Of a stretch of DNA of 64,000 nucleotides, positions 1-8,296 are shown one piece after another. The DNA comes from Dyella nitratireducens (lineage in GTDB: Bacteria > Pseudomonadota > Gammaproteobacteria > Xanthomonadales > Rhodanobacteraceae): NCBI RefSeq assembly GCF_014642835.1, contig NZ_BMJA01000001.1, positions 2,016,933-2,080,932 on the forward strand, read 5' to 3'. Each line of letters starts with the position of its first letter. Position 1 is the stretch's first letter. Below the pieces are notes generated by a model that worked only from the letters and a program-made list of their open reading frames with translations, searched no databases and was not told where the DNA came from. A program made the translations under genes and the position numbers.

Positions 1-474
1 ACGTACCCGCACCACATCCTCCTTGAGCAGATAGATCGATACGGCAAGCAACACGACATCTTTCATCAGGAAGGGAACATTGCCGACCATCGCCGGGAAA
101 CCGCCAGCGGAAGCGGCCCAGCCGTTCGGCATGAACGGAATGATCGTGACCGTCATGACGAAGGTGGCGACCGAACCGGCTGCGCCGAGAATGCCCAGGC
201 GCTTGTTCCAGAAACCGGCCAGGATCAGCGCGCCGAAGGTCCATTCCGAAACACCCAGGAATGTGCTGGCGCCGCGAATACCGAATACCGGATACATCCA
301 GGAAATAAGCGGCCCGTTGCTGATGAAGGGAATCAGTACCTGTGCCTCGTAGTTGAACCACTTCTGGTAACCGAAGAAGAAAAAGATGATCACCATGGAA
401 GTACGCAGCAGGTGGTAATCGAGATCTTTCTTGAGCAGGCCAGAGCTGGCCAGGATGCGGGTGAGCGAGTTCAT
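1..474 (-). CDS. DUF417 (YkgB/RclC-like) inner-membrane protein, partial
   Basis: This is a membrane protein of the DUF417 family, whose best known member is RclC of the E. coli reactive-chlorine resistance system. The 158 visible codons show four hydrophobic segments and family-typical stretches such as FGYQKWFNYEA, TPFV-like IPFISNGPLISW, and LGVSEWTFGALILAGF. The C-terminus runs off the left edge, although little should be missing. The start is the ATG at 474, preceded by GAGGAC. It is transcribed divergently from an RclR-like regulator 123 nt away, as expected for a regulated pair. The molecular activity of DUF417 proteins is not established; the oxidant-resistance role is inferred from the neighbour and from RclC. 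Confidence 0.8.
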   Translation of the reverse strand, partial: MNSLTRILASSGLLKKDLDYHLLRTSMVIIFFFFGYQKWFNYEAQVLIPFISNGPLISWMYPVFGIRGASTFLGVSEWTFGALILAGFWNKRLGILGAAGSVATFVMTVTIIPFMPNGWAASAGGFPAMVGNVPFLMKDVVLLAVSIYLLKEDVVRVR

Positions 475-597
475 GACGGTGGTCCTCGGTGGTGAGCAAG
501 CCATGCTTGCGACGGAGCCACTTTACGCAGCCATGTCGAGCCGATTAATGTTACAAAAGCTCAGATATATGCCCATTCGTCTCAAATAGGTTCCCAC
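475..597. promoter_or_regulatory. Divergent promoter region between the DUF417 gene and the AraC-type regulator
   Basis: This 123-nt spacer separates two divergent start codons and must hold both promoters and, by analogy with other AraC/XylS pairs, the regulator's binding site. I see an AT-richer stretch around 545-595 but no operator that can be called with confidence. Confidence 0.4.
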
Positions 598-1539
598 ATG
601 TCACCACCGCTGGATTGGCTGAGCCGCCTGCTCGAGATCACGCCCGTGCGTGGGCAACTTGACCTGCGCTGCATGTACGGCGCGCCCTGGCGTATCGACC
701 AGAGCGAATCGGCGCCGGGCGAAATTCCGTATCACGTGGTGCTGGGTGGAACCGCCATGCTGGAAGATCCTGCGGGTGGGGAACCACGACAGCTGGTGGC
801 AGGCGACATCGTGATACTTGCCGATGGCGATGCGCACACCTTGCACGATGGTGGCGGTAAGCGCGCCAAGCCGGCACGCGAGCGGGCCGTTGCGAATCTG
901 GTGTGGAGTGAAAACACCGGCGCCGGTGCGCGGCTGGACATGTTGTGCGGACGCTTCGTACTCAGTCCCGCGCATGCGCACTTGCTGCGTGGTTATCTAC
1001 CCACGCGTTTGATTGCACATTCGGCGGTGCGGCCGGAAGATGCCACGGATACCGGCTTGCACCTGTCGAACCTGCTCGGCCTGATGCGCGTGGAAACGGG
1101 AGGCGACAGTCTCGGTGGGCGCGCCATGCTCAATGCGCTGTCGACGGCGCTGTTCGCGTTGACCTTGCGGTTTGCGAGCGAATCACAGGAAGCACCTTCG
1201 GGATTGCTGGCGCTGGCGGGTTATCCGCGTCTGGCGCCGGCCTTGGATGCGTTGTTCCACCATCCAGGGCATCCGTGGACGCTGCCTGCGCTGGCGGAGT
1301 TGTGCAACATGTCGCGCGCCACGTTCGTGCGTTTGTTTCAGGAGAAGTTGGGGCGTTCGGCGAGTGATCTGTTGACGGATGTTCGCATGACGATGGCGGC
1401 GAATGAGTTGCGTACGTCGTCGGCGTCGACGGGAGCGATTGCGGAGATGGTGGGGTATCAGTCGGAGGCGGCGTTTCAGCGGGCTTTTAAGCTGCATATG
1501 GGAGTGACGCCAGCCAGTTGGCGGCGTGCCGCGGATTGA
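598..1539 (+). CDS. AraC-family transcriptional regulator with cupin_6 sensor domain, RclR-like
   Basis: A 313-residue activator with an N-terminal cupin-type sensor (about 1-190) and a C-terminal double HTH (about 215-313, with FQEKLGRSASDLL and AEMVGYQSEAAFQRAFK). The sensor aligns well with E. coli RclR, starting from LDWLSRLLEITPVRGQLD. RclR senses hypochlorous acid through Cys21 and Cys89. Cys25 (LDLRCMYG) and Cys117 (LDMLCGRF) fall at these two positions here. The divergent neighbour is an RclC-like protein, so the likely role is redox-triggered activation of that gene. The start ATG at 598 has only a weak Shine-Dalgarno (AGGTT). RclR function is inferred by homology; other cupin_6 AraC regulators sense different ligands. 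Confidence 0.85.
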   Translation: MSPPLDWLSRLLEITPVRGQLDLRCMYGAPWRIDQSESAPGEIPYHVVLGGTAMLEDPAGGEPRQLVAGDIVILADGDAHTLHDGGGKRAKPARERAVANLVWSENTGAGARLDMLCGRFVLSPAHAHLLRGYLPTRLIAHSAVRPEDATDTGLHLSNLLGLMRVETGGDSLGGRAMLNALSTALFALTLRFASESQEAPSGLLALAGYPRLAPALDALFHHPGHPWTLPALAELCNMSRATFVRLFQEKLGRSASDLLTDVRMTMAANELRTSSASTGAIAEMVGYQSEAAFQRAFKLHMGVTPASWRRAAD

Positions 1540-2045
1540 CGCTCCCTCCCCTGCTAGCAGGGGAGGGTTGGGGTGGGGTTGGGCAATCTGCGGCAATGCT
1601 TGGACTCACCTTGTCGTCATTCCGGCGAAAGCCCACTGCTGTCCGGGAAACTTTTAGCTTGCCGGATCGCCCCCTCCCCTACGTGTAGTAGGGGAGGGTT
1701 GGGGTGGGGTGAAGCAACCTCGCGAGAGGTTCCGTTGATGTCTCACGCTCATGCCCGCGTAGCCGGAAGCGAGCTTCGCTCGCCTTACCCCACCCCAACC
1801 CTCCCCTGCACGCAGGGGAGGGGGCCGTTTCCGGTTCACTCGTGGATATCGCGTTGAGCAAACTTTTTAAGTCGCTTGCTGTGCGAATCATGCAAACGTG
1901 TTGTCCCTCAAGTGCTCGTTACTTTTTTCGCAAAATTTCCCCGGACAGCAGGGGGCAAAGGCCGGAATGACAGTGAGGGGGATGAACATCGCCGAGAACC
2001 CTGCCCCTCTCCCCTTAGGGAGAGGGAGTCGAAGAGCAGCTCGCC
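1540..2045. repeat. Gene-free stretch built of palindromic repeats
   Basis: There is no credible gene here. A perfect 24-bp palindrome of the CCCTCCCCTGC type lies at 1544-1567, just after the regulator stop, and can act as a terminator. An inverted pair of the same repeat (1672-1710 and 1785-1823) encloses about 75 nt that contain gagcgaagctcgc-like sequence. The same composite recurs in the opposite orientation at 8733-8871. Pieces of a second family (TCATTCCGGCGAAAG at 1618-1632, GGCCGGAATGACAGTGAGG near 1960-1978) frame 1616-1980 as if a later insertion had split one element. A further hairpin at about 2004-2028 may terminate the gene that ends at 2046. Confidence 0.75.
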
Positions 2046-2588
2046 TCACACCCGCTCAACCGCCGGAAAATCCACCGTCGTGTCATTGATGCGATTGAAC
2101 GTGTTGGTAAACGTAATCGCGGCAATCGCCAGGCTGATATCCACCAGCTGTGCATCCGTATAACCCGCTTGCTTGATCGCGGCGAAATCCGCATCGCTGA
2201 CCGTGCCGCTGCTCTTCACCAGCTTGAGCACGAACTCCACCAGCGTATCGCGCCTGGCATCGCCGGTGGTTTCGCCCTTGCGGATCTGCTTGAGTTCATC
2301 GGGCTTCAAGCCAGCCATCTTGCCTAGCAGGCTATGGGCCGCCTCACAGTAATCACAGCCGGTAGCAGCGCTGACGGCCAGCTTGATGGTTTCAATGTCT
2401 TGCTTGGCCAGCGTGCCGGCCGCCAACACGGCGTCGGCTTGCAGCATGGCTTTCAAGGCGGTTGGGTTTAGTGCACCCATCGCGGCATACAGGTTGGGTA
2501 CTTTGCCGCCGGCCTTCTTGATTTGTGCGTAGACCTCGGCGGTGGCGCCGGTGGCAGTGTCGAGTGCGGGAACGTTGATGCGAGACAT
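2046..2588 (-). CDS. Carboxymuconolactone decarboxylase / AhpD-like peroxidase family protein
   Basis: A 180-residue all-helical protein of the CMD/AhpD superfamily. The redox motif is intact: Cys78-x2-Cys81-x3-His85 in the context GCDYCEAAHSLLGK, with an upstream acidic residue in AKQDIETIKLAV. In AhpD-type proteins these residues form a dithiol relay that reduces peroxides or regenerates a peroxiredoxin. The sequence resembles the YciW/AhpD branch, so peroxidase activity is likely but the electron donor is unknown. It diverges from an SDR gene; the shared 225-nt spacer should hold both promoters. Confidence 0.85.
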   Translation of the reverse strand: MSRINVPALDTATGATAEVYAQIKKAGGKVPNLYAAMGALNPTALKAMLQADAVLAAGTLAKQDIETIKLAVSAATGCDYCEAAHSLLGKMAGLKPDELKQIRKGETTGDARRDTLVEFVLKLVKSSGTVSDADFAAIKQAGYTDAQLVDISLAIAAITFTNTFNRINDTTVDFPAVERV

Positions 2589-2813
2589 GATCGTGACTCC
2601 GTTGTGGTTGGGACGGTGATCACTTTAGGGAAGATGCATCAGACGCTTAATGCTTCACCGGCTCAGAAACATGCTCGTTCGTCTCAACCTTGCGCTGGGG
2701 GTATTCCTGCCAGGACTGGGTGATATCTCCACGTGCCTGCTACTGGCGTCCACGCGGCGCGCGCAAAGTTCGCTCCAGCAACAAACCCACTCACTTGTTT
2801 CAGGAGCACACTC

Positions 2814-3563
2814 ATGAATACCCCCGTCGTTCTGATCACCGGCGCACTGACTGGCATCGGCCGCGCCACCGCCATCGCCTTCGCCAAGGAAGGCGCACGC
2901 CTCGCCGTCAGCGGCCGCCGCGAAGAGGAAGGCCAAGCCCTTGCTGCCCAATTACGTGGCATGGGTGTGCAAGCCGCATTTATTCGCGCCGACGTGCGTT
3001 TCGAGGAGGACGTGCGCAAGCTGGTGGAACAGACCATGGCGCACTACGGCCGTCTCGACGTCGCTGTCAACAATGCCGGCACCGAAGGTGGCCTTGGACC
3101 CATCGTCGACCAGACCGTCGAGAACTACGAAAGCACCTTCGCCACCAACGTGCTCGGTACGCTGCTGTCGGTAAAGCACCAAATGCGTGTGATGTTGCCG
3201 CAGGGTTCCGGCTCGATCGTGAATGTTTCCTCCGTCGCTGGGAAGGTCGGTTTTGCGGGCGCTTCGGTGTATGTCGCCAGCAAACATGCCGTGGAAGGCA
3301 TCACCAAGAGCGCCGCGCTCGAAGGTGCTGCGGTGGGCGTGCGTGTCAACGCGGTGGCGCCCGGCCCGGTGGCAACCAATATGCTCGATCGCTTCACCGG
3401 CGGCAGTGATGAGATGAAAGCCGGTTTTCTCGGCTCGATCCCGGCCAAGCGCGCGGCGGATGTGGATGAGATTGCGCAGACCATCGTGTTTCTGGCGAGC
3501 GGCAAGGCGCGGTATCTCACGGGTCAGGCGATCGCGGTGGATGGCGGGTATGTAGCGCAGTAA
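2814..3563 (+). CDS. SDR-family NAD(P)-dependent oxidoreductase
   Basis: A classical short-chain dehydrogenase of 249 residues. The cofactor motif TGALTGIG is at residues 9-16, NNAG at 86-89, the active-site Ser at about 139-140 and YVASK (Tyr153, Lys157). The C-terminal YLTGQAIAVDGGYVAQ is typical of the family. The start at 2814 is chosen because a good ribosome site (CAGGAG) precedes it and the fold begins immediately; an upstream in-frame ATG would add a non-homologous leader. The substrate cannot be read from sequence. The divergent AhpD-like gene suggests, weakly, a shared response to oxidative or electrophile stress. Confidence 0.88.
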   Translation: MNTPVVLITGALTGIGRATAIAFAKEGARLAVSGRREEEGQALAAQLRGMGVQAAFIRADVRFEEDVRKLVEQTMAHYGRLDVAVNNAGTEGGLGPIVDQTVENYESTFATNVLGTLLSVKHQMRVMLPQGSGSIVNVSSVAGKVGFAGASVYVASKHAVEGITKSAALEGAAVGVRVNAVAPGPVATNMLDRFTGGSDEMKAGFLGSIPAKRAADVDEIAQTIVFLASGKARYLTGQAIAVDGGYVAQ

Positions 3564-3686
3564 ATACCTGCGCAAGACCAACTCCCTCTCCCCTGCGGAG
3601 AGGGTTGGGCTTTTGAGCCGCTCCGGCCCACCCCCACAGGGAGAAAGTGAGCGGATGCCGATTGAACCGAACCACCCTCGCGAGGT

Positions 3687-4313
3687 ATGAACACCTCAAA
3701 CACCGATGCTTGGGGCACGGCCATGCGCAAGAAGCAGGCGGATCCGGCAGGGGGGTGGGAAGGCACGTCAGTGGACGAGGAGGCCGCCTTGCTCAGCCGC
3801 GTGGCGGCTGAGGAAAAGGATGCCTTCGAGGCGTTGTACCGCCTTTATAGCCCGCGTCTGCAACGCTTCGTACGTGGTGTCACCAAGCAGCCCGCGCTGG
3901 TCGAGGAGATTCTCGACGACACCATGATGGTCGTGTGGCGCAAGGCCTATACCTTCAACCATAGCGCGAAGGTATCCACCTGGATTCTCGCCATTGCCTA
4001 TCGCCAATCGCTGAAAGCGCTCAAGCGCCTGGGCCAACGGCAGGATACCGAACCCTACGAGGGCGCCGATGCTTCCACGCCCGGCCCCGACGATGCCTTG
4101 CAGCAGCAGGAAGTGCGCAAGCATCTGGACGATGCGCTTGCTGCGCTTTCACCCGAACAGCGCGCGGTGATGGAACTCACCTACTACTTCGGTTACGCCT
4201 GCCGCGAAATTGCGCAGATCATGGGCTGCCCGGTGGATACGGTGAAGACGCGCATGTTCTACGCGCGGCGCAAATTGAAGGCATCGCTGGCATCCCAGCG
4301 GGAGGCCATATGA
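3687..4313 (+). CDS. ECF-family RNA polymerase sigma factor
   Basis: A sigma-70 ECF factor of 208 residues. The sigma-2 region is clear (FEALYRLYSPRLQRFV, then VEEILDDTMMVVWRKA), followed by a sigma-4 helix-turn-helix (ALSPEQRAVMELTYYFG, then DTVKTRMFYARRKLK). A roughly 35-residue N-terminal extension precedes the fold, and an in-frame ATG at 3723 is an alternative start. The gene overlaps the following anti-sigma gene by 4 nt (ATGA), so the two are translationally coupled. It heads a four-gene unit with a protease and a porin-like protein, which are probably its targets. Confidence 0.92.
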   Translation: MNTSNTDAWGTAMRKKQADPAGGWEGTSVDEEAALLSRVAAEEKDAFEALYRLYSPRLQRFVRGVTKQPALVEEILDDTMMVVWRKAYTFNHSAKVSTWILAIAYRQSLKALKRLGQRQDTEPYEGADASTPGPDDALQQQEVRKHLDDALAALSPEQRAVMELTYYFGYACREIAQIMGCPVDTVKTRMFYARRKLKASLASQREAI

Positions 4314-4948
4314 ATGGTCGAGTCATCAAGTTCGAAGGTTCGGTGCACGCGGAAACCGATCGGCTGTTGCCGTGGTATGTGAACGGAACGCTGGATGATG
4401 CCGAACGTCTGCACGTGGAGCAGCATCTGGTGGAATGCGTGCATTGCCAACGGGAAGTAGCGTGGCTGCGCGACGTGCATGAAGAATTCGCGGTTCAGGC
4501 GGAGCAGGATGATGTGTCGCCGAAGATGCAGCACCTGCATCGCCGCATGGAAAAGCGGCGCCGTGTCCCGCCCGCATCGCTCGTATGGCGACGTCGCGAA
4601 CGGCGGCTGGCCTGGCTGGTGGCGGTGCAAGCGGCCGTCATTCTGGGCTTGGGCATCACTTTGCTCCACCAACAGCACGCGCCTTATCACACCTTGAGCG
4701 CGCCGGGCGACAAGGGTGTATTGGACAAAGGTGCCTTGCTGGTGGTCGTGTTCAACGCGCAAACGCGTGAGGCGCAGATGCGCGAGCTGGTGCGTGAAAG
4801 CGGCGCCCGCATCGTGGGCGGCCCCACCGCGCAGGGTGCCTACGTACTGCGTGTGCCGGATGCGCACGAGACGACGGCGCGCCAGATGCTGGCAGCTTCG
4901 CCGCAAGTCACGCTGGTGGAAGATCTCAGCTCGGGTGGCAATCCATGA
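4310..4948 (+). CDS. Zinc-finger (ZAS-type) transmembrane anti-sigma factor
   Basis: A 212-residue cognate anti-sigma factor. The N-terminal ZAS domain carries LPWYVNGTLDD and the zinc motif His-x3-Cys-x2-Cys (HLVECVHC). A single transmembrane segment follows (about residues 100-120, AWLVAVQAAVILGLGITLL). The periplasmic C-terminal part of about 90 residues (LLVVVFNAQTREAQMREL onward) resembles the small ferredoxin-like domain often found in such proteins. Overlaps of 4 nt on both sides show strict coupling with the sigma factor and the S8 protease. The cytoplasmic domain should hold the sigma factor until a periplasmic signal arrives. Confidence 0.88.
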   Translation: MNGRVIKFEGSVHAETDRLLPWYVNGTLDDAERLHVEQHLVECVHCQREVAWLRDVHEEFAVQAEQDDVSPKMQHLHRRMEKRRRVPPASLVWRRRERRLAWLVAVQAAVILGLGITLLHQQHAPYHTLSAPGDKGVLDKGALLVVVFNAQTREAQMRELVRESGARIVGGPTAQGAYVLRVPDAHETTARQMLAASPQVTLVEDLSSGGNP

Positions 4949-6192
4949 TGCGCATCTGGCTGCTCGCTGCCGCACTCTGCGTACTTGGTCCTTGGGCCGC
5001 GGTGCGCGCGGAAACGCAGCCGCCAACACAGGTGCTGGTGATGTTGCGCGCTGCTGCACCCCATCTTCGCGCAGCCGATGGCTATGCCGTCGGTTATACC
5101 GCGTCTCCCGATGAAAACGCGCGCATGCACACGGCGCGCGAGATTGCGCAGCATTACGGCTTGCACATCGTCGACAGCTGGCCGATGCCGGCGTTGGGGC
5201 TCGATTGCTTTGTGATGCGTCTTGCACCCGGCATGTCCGCGAGCGATGTCACGCAACAGCTTGCGCAGGATGCACGGGTGGAATCGGCCGAGCCGCGGCA
5301 GGCGTTTCATACCCTTGCCAAGGATGATCCGCTCTATGCGCTGCAACCTGTCGCCAAGCCTTGGCATCTCGCCGAACTGCATGCCGTGGCGTCGGGGCGT
5401 CATGTGACCATCGCGGAGGTGGACAGCGGCGTCGATACCAGCAATCCGGATCTGACCGGCCAGGTGCTCGAGCAACGGAATTTCGTGGACGACGGCGACT
5501 ATCGCGCCGAACTGCACGGCACCGAAGTGGCCGGCATCATCGTCGCACGCGAAGGCAATGGCGTCGGTATCGCGGGCGTGGCGCCGCAAGCGCAGCTGCT
5601 CGCCTTGCGCGCCTGCTGGCAGTTGGCGCAAGGCAGCGCTGCATCGGCATGCGACAGCTTCACCCTGGCCAAGGCGTTGCAGTACGCGCTGGAAAAGCAC
5701 GTGCAAATCATCAATCTCAGCCTGACCGGGCCTGATGACCGCTTGTTGCAACGTTTGCTGGATGCTGCCCTGGCGCAGCGCGTTGCCGTGGTGGTTGCGG
5801 TGGACGACAGCGCTGCAGACGGCGGTTTTCCGGCCTCCTACAAAGGCGTGCTGGCCGTGGCGGGAGAACGTTCTCCCGCGCAGGCACGCGATGTATTGCT
5901 GGCACCGGCGGAAGATATCCCCACCACCCAGCCCGGCGCACGCTGGAACCTGGTGAACGGATCGTCCTTCGCGGCAGCGGAAGTCAGCGGCCTGGTCGCC
6001 TTGCTGCACGAACTCTCACCTGACATCACGCTGACGCAGCTGCATGACGCTTTGCACGCGCGAACTGCGCTAGGCTTGGTCTCAATGCGGCCGAAGACGA
6101 TCGATGCATGCGCGGCCGTGGCGCAGGTGAGTCAGCGCTGCATCTGCGACTGCGCCGCGACGCATGCTTCCCTGGGAGAGCCGCGCCGATGA
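4945..6192 (+). CDS. Exported subtilisin-like (S8) serine protease in an ECF sigma operon
   Basis: A 415-residue protein with an N-terminal signal peptide (about 1-22) and a propeptide-like region (25-130). The S8 domain has Asp160 (IAEVDSGVDTSNPDL), His191 (ELHGTEVAGI) and Ser341 (VNGSSFAAAEVSG). Where S8 enzymes have the oxyanion-hole Asn (typically AAGN), this one reads VVVAVDDSAADG, so that Asn is replaced. A Cys-rich tail (CICDC) ends the protein. It sits third in the sigma / anti-sigma / protease / porin unit, overlapping the anti-sigma gene by 4 nt. A role in signal-dependent proteolysis in the periplasm is attractive but inferred. Confidence 0.88.
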   Translation: MMRIWLLAAALCVLGPWAAVRAETQPPTQVLVMLRAAAPHLRAADGYAVGYTASPDENARMHTAREIAQHYGLHIVDSWPMPALGLDCFVMRLAPGMSASDVTQQLAQDARVESAEPRQAFHTLAKDDPLYALQPVAKPWHLAELHAVASGRHVTIAEVDSGVDTSNPDLTGQVLEQRNFVDDGDYRAELHGTEVAGIIVAREGNGVGIAGVAPQAQLLALRACWQLAQGSAASACDSFTLAKALQYALEKHVQIINLSLTGPDDRLLQRLLDAALAQRVAVVVAVDDSAADGGFPASYKGVLAVAGERSPAQARDVLLAPAEDIPTTQPGARWNLVNGSSFAAAEVSGLVALLHELSPDITLTQLHDALHARTALGLVSMRPKTIDACAAVAQVSQRCICDCAATHASLGEPRR

Positions 6193-6201
6193 GCATGCCT
6201 C

Positions 6202-6894
6202 GTGTTCCGGATCGTCGTGGCAGTCCTTGTCGCTCTGTTGGCAGTACAGGCCCGCGCGCAGGTGACGGGCAGCGCCACCTTCGTTTCCGATTACCGCTTT
6301 CGCGGCACGTCACTCAGCGACGACCGGCCCGCTGCGCAACTGGCGTTCGATGCCGACTGGCCGTCTACCGGCTGGTACGCGGGAGGCATGATGTCCAACG
6401 TACGGCTTGATTCAAGTCATGCGGCACAACTGCTCGGCTATGCCGGCTACGTGCGCCGTTTGAATGCGGATCTGAGCTGGGAAGGCGGCGTGCGTTATAC
6501 GCGCTTCACCGGCGGTGAATCGTATGCGTATGCGGAAGCGTATACGGGACTTACCTTTCGGCAACTGGTCGGCCGCATCTACTACGCGCCGAATTACTTC
6601 AACGCCGGTTATGCAACCTGGTATGCCGAACTCAACGACAGTATTGCGCTGTCCGGCAAATGGTATGCGTTTGCGCACGCGGGCTACCTGCGTCGCGCAG
6701 GCGACGTGGCGGAGTATCACGTCAGCCGTTTTCGTTCCGATGTCAGAGCCGGTATCGGGCTCACTTTGCAGCCGTGGGATATCCAGTTGAGCTGGACCAC
6801 GGCGCACGGCGCACCTGATGTCGCGCTTGGTTATCCCTCCGCTGCGGGTACCAGCCGCAACGCCTGGGTCTTCAGCGTCGCATATGCGTGGTGA
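6202..6894 (+). CDS. TorF-family putative porin (TIGR02001-like outer-membrane beta-barrel)
   Basis: A 230-residue protein with a signal peptide (MFRIVVAVLVALLAVQARAQ) followed by amphipathic beta strands. VTGSATFVSDYRFRGTSLS near the N-terminus is the hallmark of the TorF/TIGR02001 family, and the protein ends in an aromatic residue (YAW), as outer-membrane barrels do. The start is a GTG at 6202, 9 nt after the protease stop, because the nearby ATGs at 6189 and 6195 are in another frame. It closes the ECF sigma operon. Pore function is inferred from family and topology. Confidence 0.82.
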   Translation: MFRIVVAVLVALLAVQARAQVTGSATFVSDYRFRGTSLSDDRPAAQLAFDADWPSTGWYAGGMMSNVRLDSSHAAQLLGYAGYVRRLNADLSWEGGVRYTRFTGGESYAYAEAYTGLTFRQLVGRIYYAPNYFNAGYATWYAELNDSIALSGKWYAFAHAGYLRRAGDVAEYHVSRFRSDVRAGIGLTLQPWDIQLSWTTAHGAPDVALGYPSAAGTSRNAWVFSVAYAW

Positions 6895-7025
6895 TGCTAT
6901 GGGCGTACCTATCTCACTGATCTGAATTCATCGCCAGCGTTTGCACGGTACTTCTCATGGAGCCCATGAGAAGCGGGGGCTTTTACGCCTTCGACCAACA
7001 CCTTCACCCCAAAGGAGGACACGCA

Positions 7026-8114
7026 ATGACCCCCATTCTGCGCAACAAGAAACTCGTCCATGCCGTGCTTGCGAGCCTGGTCGTGGCCGGTGTCGCAAGC
7101 GGCACGCTGTATGCCGGACCCGCCCACGCACAGAACGACAACGGCCACGTGCTGATCGCCGACCAGTTCAACAACCGCGTGATCGAAGTCGACCGCAGGA
7201 CGCACCAGGTGGTGTGGCACTTCGGCAATGGTTCGGATCTGCCCGGTCCGCATAGCGTCGTCGGTACCAATGATGCGGAGCGCTTCGGACCATTCACGCT
7301 GATTTCCGGCACCGGTACGCCGCCTGGTTTGCCAGGATGCTCCGATACGGTGAACGGTTGTCCGGACAATCGCGTGTTCATCGTGGATCCGAACGGCAAC
7401 ATCATCTGGCAGTACGGCCAGGCCGGCATCGGCGGTTCGGGGCCCGATCAGTTGAATACGCCGGTGCAGTCATTGTTTCTGATCAGTTTCCCCGGGCACC
7501 TCGGTCCGCACGTGCTGATCACCGACCAAGTCAATGAGCGGGTCATCCTGGTCAATCTGGATCACCAGATCGAATGGCAGTACGGCACCACTGGCGTGAG
7601 CGGCAATGGCGCAAACCAACTCAACAACCCGAACAGTGCGGAGGTGTTGGAGAACGGGCACATTCTGATTGCCGATGAAAATAATAATCGCGTGATCGAG
7701 ATCAGACCCAATGGACAGATCGTCAAGCAATTCACTGCAGGCGGCACGGTCAGCGGCGCCGCGTTCGCGAGCCGGCTGCCGAACGGCGATACCTTGATCA
7801 CCGATTCCAACAACAATCGCATTGTGGAAGTAAACGGCAACGATCAGGTGGTGTGGCAGTACATCACCAATTTGCAGCCAGGCAGTAATCCGACGCCGCT
7901 GCCGACACGCGCTGTGCGGCTGCACAATGGCGATACGCTGATCAGTGATCAGTTCAATGATCGCGTATTCGAAATCACTCCAGCCGGCAAGATCGTGTTC
8001 AACCAGGGCGATCTCAATATGCCGGGCGATGGCTTCAACCAGCTCAACGGCCCATACGACGCCAAGCAGATCGGCGACTTTACCGGTTTGACGCCGCCGT
8101 TTGATCTGTTCTGA
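7026..8114 (+). CDS. Exported beta-propeller protein with NHL/PQQ-like repeats
   Basis: A 362-residue secreted protein. A strong ribosome site (AAAGGAGG at 7011-7018) fixes the ATG at 7026, giving a signal peptide ending near GPAHAQ. The rest is made of 6-7 blade-like repeats of the pattern GHVLIADQFNNRVIEVD followed by VVWHFG or IEWQYG. These repeats are like NHL and arylsulfotransferase-type propellers. I see no catalytic residues that would make it an enzyme, so it may be a binding or scaffolding protein. It is monocistronic and ends in a strong terminator hairpin. Confidence 0.75.
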   Translation: MTPILRNKKLVHAVLASLVVAGVASGTLYAGPAHAQNDNGHVLIADQFNNRVIEVDRRTHQVVWHFGNGSDLPGPHSVVGTNDAERFGPFTLISGTGTPPGLPGCSDTVNGCPDNRVFIVDPNGNIIWQYGQAGIGGSGPDQLNTPVQSLFLISFPGHLGPHVLITDQVNERVILVNLDHQIEWQYGTTGVSGNGANQLNNPNSAEVLENGHILIADENNNRVIEIRPNGQIVKQFTAGGTVSGAAFASRLPNGDTLITDSNNNRIVEVNGNDQVVWQYITNLQPGSNPTPLPTRAVRLHNGDTLISDQFNDRVFEITPAGKIVFNQGDLNMPGDGFNQLNGPYDAKQIGDFTGLTPPFDLF

Positions 8115-8137
8115 CGCATCAACTCGACAAGCCGCAC

Positions 8138-8173
8138 GCCCTCCCCTGTTTCGCAGGGGAGGGCTGTTTTTTT
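8138..8173 (+). terminator. Rho-independent terminator of the beta-propeller gene
   Basis: An 11-bp GC-rich stem (GCCCTCCCCTG at 8138-8148 pairing with 8154-8164), a 5-nt loop and a run of Ts (8165-8173), 24 nt after the stop codon. The stem is the same palindrome as the CCCTCCCC repeat family elsewhere in the window, so a repeat serves as terminator here. Confidence 0.85.
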
Positions 8174-8296
8174 CATAGCTGAAGATTGCGAAACCGTTCG
8201 CAATCTTCGCCACGATGAGGAAGGAGTGCGTTCAGGTAACCAAGGTAGTCTTTGCCTTGCGGCACTACAGCCGAATCACCCACACGGATTATCCGT

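Noticed and set aside
4840..6009. Long minus-strand frame opposite the S8 protease
   Set aside because: It lies antisense to a well-supported subtilase and has no recognisable motif.
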